Below are positions 4,946-8,864 of a DNA stretch of 8,864 nucleotides, piece by piece (the stretch's first letter is position 1; every line of letters begins with the position of its first letter). Under the pieces are notes generated by a model. That model searched no databases and had not been told where the DNA came from. It saw nothing but the letters and a program-made list of their open reading frames with translations. Both the position numbers and the translations under genes were made by a program. The stretch is from Desulfobacteraceae bacterium (GTDB lineage: Bacteria > Desulfobacterota > Desulfobacteria > Desulfobacterales > Desulfosalsimonadaceae): contig JAGGYV010000135.1 in assembly GCA_021162325.1 (NCBI GenBank), positions 1-8,864 of the forward strand, given 5' to 3'.

Positions 4946-7044
4946 TGTGGCCGTCCCAGATTGTTTAATGCTAGTGTCAAGGGCTTGCTGTCCACGCTGC
5001 TGCCGGTAAACCGGATGGGGCCGGGACGTCGAAACTGGTCAGGGCCGGGATTTGCTGCGAGCCATTTTTCACGCATGGCTTCAACAACTTTAAATGCCGG
5101 AGCTTCAATGTCCACAACCGTCCGTTCAAGGACCAGCGCCAGCTTTCCTTTTCTTTCCTCCAGGTGCATGAGCGGGGCAATCGGAATGCCGATGGGTTCC
5201 CAGTCTGAAAACTCTTTTTCAAGATTTTGGATTGCCGCCATCTGACCGGTGGCATTGTTTGCGATCAGGGAAAAAACCGTCAGCCCCAGATTGTAGGTGT
5301 AAGTGCAGTCAAACCAGGTGGGGTCATTGCCGCGTCCGTCATAGCCGTAAAAATGAATCTGGGTTTTGAATTTGGGCATCGTGGCCTGAAAGACGCGTTG
5401 AATGACCGGCGGGATATCATCATTTTTACCGATAACGTCTTCTTTGACCAGTTCCTGGTTCAATGTTTTTACTGAAATAAGGGAGTCTTTGGCCAGCAGA
5501 AACGGGTCGTCCGTGTTAAAATTTTTAAAAATGATCGGTCCGTAATAATCCGGGTCAAAGCCTTCTTTTTTGAGTGTTTTTCTAAACCAATCCGGTTTGA
5601 TGCCGATTTTATAGCGCCCTTGCTCCTGCCGGATTTTCAGGTAGTTCTGCACCAGGCCCAAAATAACTTTTTCAGTTTCAACCTGGGAGAACTGAAAATT
5701 TCCATGGCTGTCTCGTTCGGTTAAAAGGCCTTCCTGAAAAAATGCGGGAATATCACTGAAAAGATCGTCATCACGGGTATTCCAGATGAAAAAATTCTTA
5801 TCCTCGCGGGAAAATCTGGCCAGGCGGCGCAGATAGACCAGCTTGTCGTCAAGGGTGATGAAATCCGAGTGAAAGTCCGTGTCATGGGTCTGGTTGTATT
5901 CAGCAATGATGGTGTTTAGCTTTATTATAAATATTTGAATTTCATTGATGAATTCCAGTATTCCCTCGGGAATGACCATCACGCCGTAATTTTTGCCCAT
6001 CTCAGCCCGCCGTACAATGGCATTGCAGATAACCCTGGAAAGATGCCGAAGGGTCATGCCGAAGGCTGTGTAGTCGGTTGTGCCGGCAGCTTTTGCTTTT
6101 TCTATCCGCTCCATGTCAACGTAATCAGCCATTTCTTCGCCAATCATGCACATGTTCGGATGTACCTGAAGCGCGACTTCTAAGGCAAGGTGGCTGGCCA
6201 CACGTCCCATGACTTTGCAAACATGCCAGTATTTGACATCTGAGCTGCTGTCAGAGCACAGGTTGTTGATATTTACTGCAAACGCTCTGGCCGCTGTATG
6301 AAAACCAAATGACATGGCGCATAGAAGTTTTCCGGTTTTGTCTTTGACCTGAATATCCCCGTCAATGGTTTTGGGAACACCGATGACCTGAATACCGTCA
6401 TCAAACAATTCCTGAGCCAGAAACGCCGCATTGGTGTTGGAATCATCTCCGCCCACAATAACAATGGCGTCTATGTTCATTTTTTTGCAGTTTTCCCGGG
6501 CAAGGGCCATTTTTTCTTTTGTATCGATTTTGGTGCGCCCGGTTTTAATCATGGAAAACCCGCCGAGATTCCGGTGATCGTCAATCATGTCTTTTTCAAG
6601 CTCAATGGCGTCATTTTCAAGAATGCCATCAGGGCCCAGGATAAATCCAAATAACCGGTTTTTGGGATTGGCCTTTTTCATGGCGTCAAAAAGTCCGGCA
6701 ATCACATTGTGTCCGCCGGGGGCCGGCCCGCCGGAAAATACAATACCGATATTTCTTTGTCGGGTATAATTTTTTGTAAGCGCCGGGTCCGGGGTATCCA
6801 TACCGATAATACGCTGCACCGTATTGTCAATAATATGGGGAAGGGCTTTTTTTGTGGCCGGGTGGATATCAAATTCATACTGCAGGTCATTTTCAAGCCT
6901 GCTTGCCGGATGATTAAAAACGTCACAGGACGGTGGCTGAAAGCTTAATCGTTCCTGGACATTATGTGTAAAGGGTGTTGTGATTTTTTGTACGTCCGGA
7001 TTTTTTAAAAATGAATTCAGGTCGATTCCTTTGCTTTCCGGCAT
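4939..7044 (-). CDS. Pyrophosphate-type phosphofructokinase (diphosphate-fructose-6-phosphate 1-phosphotransferase), long form
   Basis: The enzyme interconverts fructose 6-phosphate and fructose 1,6-bisphosphate in central carbon metabolism. Motifs of the family, numbered from the preferred start: SGGPAPGGHN (104-113), GGDDSN (198-203), PKTIDGD (224-230) with the probable catalytic Asp228, MGR (279-281) and GEE (302-304). The Asp at 201 (GGDDS rather than GGDGS) and the Lys at 225 (PKTIDGD rather than PGTIDND) mark PPi rather than ATP as phosphoryl donor, and the reaction is then reversible. At 701 residues it is longer than typical PPi enzymes of about 550 residues; I do not recognise an extra domain. 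The start at 7044 was chosen because AAGGAG lies eight bases upstream; an in-frame ATG at 7050 is too close to that site and the longer 7095 start lacks one. It is a single-gene unit with its own promoter. The stop codon lies in a repeat hairpin. Confidence 0.9.
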   Translation of the reverse strand: MPESKGIDLNSFLKNPDVQKITTPFTHNVQERLSFQPPSCDVFNHPASRLENDLQYEFDIHPATKKALPHIIDNTVQRIIGMDTPDPALTKNYTRQRNIGIVFSGGPAPGGHNVIAGLFDAMKKANPKNRLFGFILGPDGILENDAIELEKDMIDDHRNLGGFSMIKTGRTKIDTKEKMALARENCKKMNIDAIVIVGGDDSNTNAAFLAQELFDDGIQVIGVPKTIDGDIQVKDKTGKLLCAMSFGFHTAARAFAVNINNLCSDSSSDVKYWHVCKVMGRVASHLALEVALQVHPNMCMIGEEMADYVDMERIEKAKAAGTTDYTAFGMTLRHLSRVICNAIVRRAEMGKNYGVMVIPEGILEFINEIQIFIIKLNTIIAEYNQTHDTDFHSDFITLDDKLVYLRRLARFSREDKNFFIWNTRDDDLFSDIPAFFQEGLLTERDSHGNFQFSQVETEKVILGLVQNYLKIRQEQGRYKIGIKPDWFRKTLKKEGFDPDYYGPIIFKNFNTDDPFLLAKDSLISVKTLNQELVKEDVIGKNDDIPPVIQRVFQATMPKFKTQIHFYGYDGRGNDPTWFDCTYTYNLGLTVFSLIANNATGQMAAIQNLEKEFSDWEPIGIPIAPLMHLEERKGKLALVLERTVVDIEAPAFKVVEAMREKWLAANPGPDQFRRPGPIRFTGSSVDSKPLTLALNNLGRPQI

Positions 7045-7121
7045 TTGCATCTCTCCTTGTTTGTGTTTCAGACCTTTGTTTTTTAAGGCAAACATAGCGT
7101 GTCATTCGATTCGTTCGGTAA

Positions 7122-7150
7122 ATTATTATCAAAAGGCTGAATTGTGTCAA
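7122..7150 (-). promoter_or_regulatory. Probable sigma-70 promoter for the phosphofructokinase gene
   Basis: On the minus strand, TTGACA (7150-7145) is separated by 17 bases from AATAAT (7127-7122), a 5-of-6 match. Transcription would start near 7115, about 70 bases before the ATG at 7044. Its -35 lies 30 bases from the -35 of the divergent aroF leader promoter. Confidence 0.65.
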
Positions 7151-7180
7151 GTAAACAATAAACGAATCATATTTCAGGAA

Positions 7181-7209
7181 TTGACATGAAGGTTTTTTTG
7201 ATATAAAAA
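7181..7209 (+). promoter_or_regulatory. Probable sigma-70 promoter for the attenuated aroF transcript
   Basis: A perfect TTGACA lies at 7181-7186. The -10 is either TATAAA (7202-7207, 15-base spacing) or TAAAAA (7204-7209, 17-base spacing). Initiation near 7215 would give a leader of roughly 180-190 bases up to the attenuator terminator, containing the complete Trp-rich peptide gene. Confidence 0.6.
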
Positions 7210-7261
7210 TTAAATTTAAGATTGAGCATTCTGTGATAAGAGTGAAAGAAAGGGCGGTATT

Positions 7262-7336
7262 ATGTTGATTAATTATTGGTGTTGGTGGCACAAAGATTTA
7301 TATCAGAGGTGTGCCCTCCGGCTGATTTTGGCATGA
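7262..7336 (+). CDS. Trp-rich leader peptide of a transcription attenuator (trpL-like)
   Basis: A 24-codon frame, ATG to TGA, reads MLINYWCWWHKDLY followed by QRCALRLILA. Codons 6, 8 and 9 are Trp (TGG TGT TGG TGG), a density far above chance for the rarest amino acid, and Tyr occurs at codons 5 and 14. AAGGG at 7250-7254 lies seven bases before the ATG and can act as a ribosome site. The frame sits between a good promoter and an intrinsic terminator that precedes the DAHP synthase gene. By analogy with classical trp, his and phe leaders, its translation would sense charged tRNA-Trp: stalling at the Trp codons lets the downstream antiterminator form. The peptide itself needs no function. The gene is too short for ordinary gene calling and would be missed by most annotation. 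Confidence 0.85.
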   Translation: MLINYWCWWHKDLYQRCALRLILA

Positions 7337-7376
7337 ACTGTCAGTAAAAAATAAGATAAAGTAAATGACCGCGGGG
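7284..7376 (+). promoter_or_regulatory. Attenuator leader RNA with mutually exclusive pairings
   Basis: Segment 1, over the last Trp codons and just after (GGCACA at 7287-7292), pairs with segment 2 (TGTGCC at 7310-7315). Segment 2 alternatively pairs with segment 3: CCCTCCGG (7314-7321) against CCGCGGGG (7369-7376), seven of eight positions including one G-U. Segment 3 is also the 5' arm of the terminator. A ribosome stalled at Trp codons 7277-7288 covers segment 1, frees segment 2 and favours the antiterminator; normal translation to the stop at 7334-7336 favours termination. The pairings were found by eye, not by energy calculation. Confidence 0.75.
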
Positions 7377-7404
7377 TTCAGCAAGGACCCTGCGGTTTTT
7401 TTTT
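7368..7404 (+). terminator. Intrinsic terminator of the aroF attenuator
   Basis: ACCGC (7368-7372) pairs with GCGGT (7392-7396), extended inward by GGGGTT (7373-7378) with GACCCT (7386-7391) including two G-U pairs, for an 11-bp stem. A run of nine T's at 7396-7404 follows. No plus-strand gene other than the leader peptide ends here, so its purpose is attenuation rather than the end of an operon. Confidence 0.9.
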
Positions 7405-7438
7405 GTTTAATTCTAATATATTTAAAAAATCGGATTCA

Positions 7439-7489
7439 GATGGACATAAAAAGTCATAACACAGAATGTTGACCTTTTGCGAAGCCATC
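7439..7489 (+). repeat. Palindromic intergenic repeat, copy B (short), in the aroF leader
   Basis: GATGG (7439-7443) and GCCATC (7484-7489) bound a 51-bp palindrome with inner arms GTCA (7453-7456) and TGAC (7470-7473). Its left flank (GGATTCAGATGG) and right part (AACACAGAAT, then CGAAGCCATCAAG) match copy A at 3416-3540, whose central part is missing here. It lies between the attenuator terminator and the aroF ribosome site and would be in the aroF mRNA. Confidence 0.55.
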
Positions 7490-7523
7490 AAGAAAAATCG
7501 AGTCAATTGAAAGGAGTCGAATC

Positions 7524-8543
7524 ATGCTAATCGTCATGCGTCAGGATGCAAGCCAGAAACAGGTGGATGAAGTCGTTTCCGCTGTTGAATCAAAAGGGTG
7601 CAAGGCCCGATCAATTCCGGGCGGAGACCGGGTGTCGATTGCGGTTCTTTTTAATAAAGGCGCATTAGACGAAGTCTGGTTTCAGGATTTACCGGGGGTA
7701 AAGCAGGCGATTGCCGTTACCCGGCCGTATAAACTGGTGAGCCGGGAAACCAAACCGGACGGAACCCGGATTCAGGTGGGTAATGTAACCATCGGTGATG
7801 GGCGCATGGTGATTATGGCAGGGCCGTGTGCGGTGGAGAGTGAATCCAGGGCCATGGCAATTGCCGAAAGTGTTAAGCAGACCGGGGCAGATATGTTCCG
7901 GGGAGGCGCTTTTAAGCCCCGGACATCGCCGTATTCTTTTCAGGGACTGGGGGAAGAAGGGTTGAAAATTCTTGCAAAGGTCCGTGAAACTTTTGAAATG
8001 CCGGTTATAACGGAGGTGATGGATCTGGCTTATTTTGATATGGTCGAAGATTATGCGGATATTATTCAGATCGGTACCCGGAACATGCAGAATTTCAGCC
8101 TGCTTCGCCGGGCCGGGCAAGCAAAAAAACCGATATTTCTCAAACGTGGCATGTCGGCGACTGTTGATGAATGGCTGATGGCCGCTGAATATATCATGGC
8201 GGAAGGCAACCCGGAAGTCATTTTGTGTGAACGCGGTGTCCGGACATTTGTTCGACACAGCCGGAACACGTTGGACCTTTCTGCAGTGCCCGTGGTTCAA
8301 AAGGAGAGTCATTTACCGATTATGGTGGATCCAAGCCATGCTACCGGATTCCGCGATCAGGTGATGCCTCTTGCACGGGCGGCAGCCGCAGCCAATGCCA
8401 ATGGCCTTATGATCGAAGTCCATAATGAACCGGAAAAAGCAACAAGTGACGGTGCCCAGTCCCTGTATCCGAAACAATTTGAAACATTGTGCCGGCAGAT
8501 CCGGGCGATTGAAAAAATTTTAAAGGAAACGGATGGATCGTAG
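7524..8543 (+). CDS. aroF: 3-Deoxy-7-phosphoheptulonate (DAHP) synthase, type I-beta with N-terminal ferredoxin-like domain
   Basis: This enzyme condenses phosphoenolpyruvate and erythrose 4-phosphate, the committed step of the shikimate pathway, in the cytoplasm. The 339-residue protein has the Thermotoga-type arrangement: a small ferredoxin-like domain (about 1-70, ending in RPYKLVSRE), then the TIM barrel. Family features are AGPCAVE (99-105), RGGAFKPRTSPYSFQG (126-141), QIGTRNMQNF (182-191), FLKRG (205-209), CERGVRTF (235-242), NTLDLSAVP (248-256), VDPSHATG (268-275) and EVHNEPEKATSDG (298-310). The metal ligands expected from the T. maritima enzyme, Cys102, His272, Glu298 and Asp309, are all present. 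In that enzyme the N-terminal domain mediates feedback inhibition by Tyr and Phe; that is inferred here. AAGGAG at 7511-7516, seven bases before the ATG, fixes the start. It is preceded by a Trp attenuator and followed by aroB. Symbol assigned by function only. Confidence 0.95.
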   Translation: MLIVMRQDASQKQVDEVVSAVESKGCKARSIPGGDRVSIAVLFNKGALDEVWFQDLPGVKQAIAVTRPYKLVSRETKPDGTRIQVGNVTIGDGRMVIMAGPCAVESESRAMAIAESVKQTGADMFRGGAFKPRTSPYSFQGLGEEGLKILAKVRETFEMPVITEVMDLAYFDMVEDYADIIQIGTRNMQNFSLLRRAGQAKKPIFLKRGMSATVDEWLMAAEYIMAEGNPEVILCERGVRTFVRHSRNTLDLSAVPVVQKESHLPIMVDPSHATGFRDQVMPLARAAAAANANGLMIEVHNEPEKATSDGAQSLYPKQFETLCRQIRAIEKILKETDGS

Positions 8544-8555
8544 TTGGATCATAGC
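8534..8555 (+). repeat. 11-bp imperfect tandem duplication across the aroF stop codon
   Basis: TGGATCGTAGT (8534-8544) is followed directly by TGGATCATAGC (8545-8555), differing at two positions. The first copy contains the aroF stop TAG (8541-8543). The arrangement resembles the duplication at the hisD stop. Confidence 0.6.
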
Positions 8556-8616
8556 TGGCTGTTCAGGTCTGTTCGTGCCGGCGTGAAGACTGAAGAAAAA
8601 ACGAAAGGATTTAATT

Positions 8617-8864
8617 TTGAAAAAAATTGAAATTCAAGGAAATACCGGACATTCGAATATATTTGTCGGGGAACGGCTAAATAATCTTGCTTCGTATTTA
8701 GATCAAAAACAGGTGGTCATCATAACCGATGACAATGTTGCCGGTTTTTACGAAAAAGATTTTCCTAAAGCGGATGTGATCCGTGTCGGAACCGGTGAAG
8801 GGGTAAAAACGCTTGATACGGTGGCACAAATTTATCAGCAGCTCATTGCACTGGAAGCGGACCG
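8617..8864 (+). CDS. aroB: 3-Dehydroquinate synthase, N-terminal part
   Basis: AroB is the second shikimate-pathway enzyme; it converts DAHP to 3-dehydroquinate using NAD+ and a divalent metal in the cytoplasm. The window holds the first 82 codons, and the frame remains open to the edge. The visible part matches the N-terminal nucleotide-binding region: VVIITDDNVAGFY (33-45), a strand with the conserved Thr-Asp, then RVGTGEGVKTLDTVAQIY (56-73), which corresponds to the family's GE.KT...V segment. The metal ligands lie beyond the edge. The start is a TTG at 8617 with AAAGGA at 8604-8609 seven bases upstream; the frame begins MKKIEIQG and no nearby ATG fits. It follows aroF by 73 bases with no terminator or promoter seen between, so both are probably in the Trp-attenuated operon. 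Confidence 0.9.
   Translation, partial: MKKIEIQGNTGHSNIFVGERLNNLASYLDQKQVVIITDDNVAGFYEKDFPKADVIRVGTGEGVKTLDTVAQIYQQLIALEAD

Noticed and set aside
7045..7095. N-terminal extension of the phosphofructokinase to 7095
   Set aside because: The ATG at 7044 has AAGGAG at ideal spacing, and that site lies inside the extension, so the longer form is unlikely.
7337..7523. T-box or riboswitch upstream of aroF
   Set aside because: No T-box consensus or known aptamer pattern was recognised, and the Trp-rich leader peptide with alternative hairpins explains the terminator fully.
7689..8312. A 207-codon minus-strand open frame
   Set aside because: It lies wholly inside aroF, whose protein has all expected catalytic residues; the minus-strand product resembles no family and has no ribosome site.

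Overview
The window looks like a chromosomal stretch from a deltaproteobacterium, most probably a sulfate-reducing member of the Desulfobacterales. This is inference from three things: the protein variants (a long pyrophosphate-type phosphofructokinase, a DUF134 protein next to an Mrp ATPase, a Thermotoga-type DAHP synthase), the moderate base composition with AT-rich gaps, and intergenic palindromic repeats of a style I associate with that group. No rRNA, tRNA, CRISPR array, phage gene or transposase gene is visible.

Layout. At the left edge, on the minus strand, the first 31 codons of a probable cation-efflux protein overlap the end of serC (phosphoserine aminotransferase). A divergent gap of about 240 bases carries promoters for serC and, rightward, hisD (histidinol dehydrogenase). 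Then, still rightward, come a DUF134 DNA-binding/zinc-ribbon protein and an Mrp/NBP35-type P-loop ATPase. The Mrp gene converges on a long minus-strand gene for a PPi-type phosphofructokinase; between them lie a strong bidirectional terminator and about 370 bases of repeats. To the right is a divergent promoter region, followed by a complete-looking tryptophan attenuator (Trp-rich leader peptide, mutually exclusive hairpins, intrinsic terminator), then a DAHP synthase gene (aroF-like) and the start of aroB.

How the genes fit together. serC, hisD, aroF and aroB are amino-acid biosynthesis genes. The aroF-aroB pair is the head of a shikimate operon whose transcription appears to be set by tryptophan supply through ribosome-mediated attenuation, while the DAHP synthase also carries an N-terminal ferredoxin-like domain of the kind that gives feedback control. 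The phosphofructokinase has the GGDDS and PKTIDGD signatures of pyrophosphate users, which suits a sulfate reducer because sulfate activation releases PPi. The DUF134-Mrp pair probably belongs to iron-sulfur or metal-cofactor handling.

The most interesting items are the Trp attenuator before aroF, a 111-bp MITE-like palindrome with a 7-bp flanking duplication between hisD and the DUF134 gene, a second palindromic repeat family present upstream of both mrp and aroF, a REPIN-like pair of hairpins, and a long hairpin that overlaps the stop codon of the phosphofructokinase gene.
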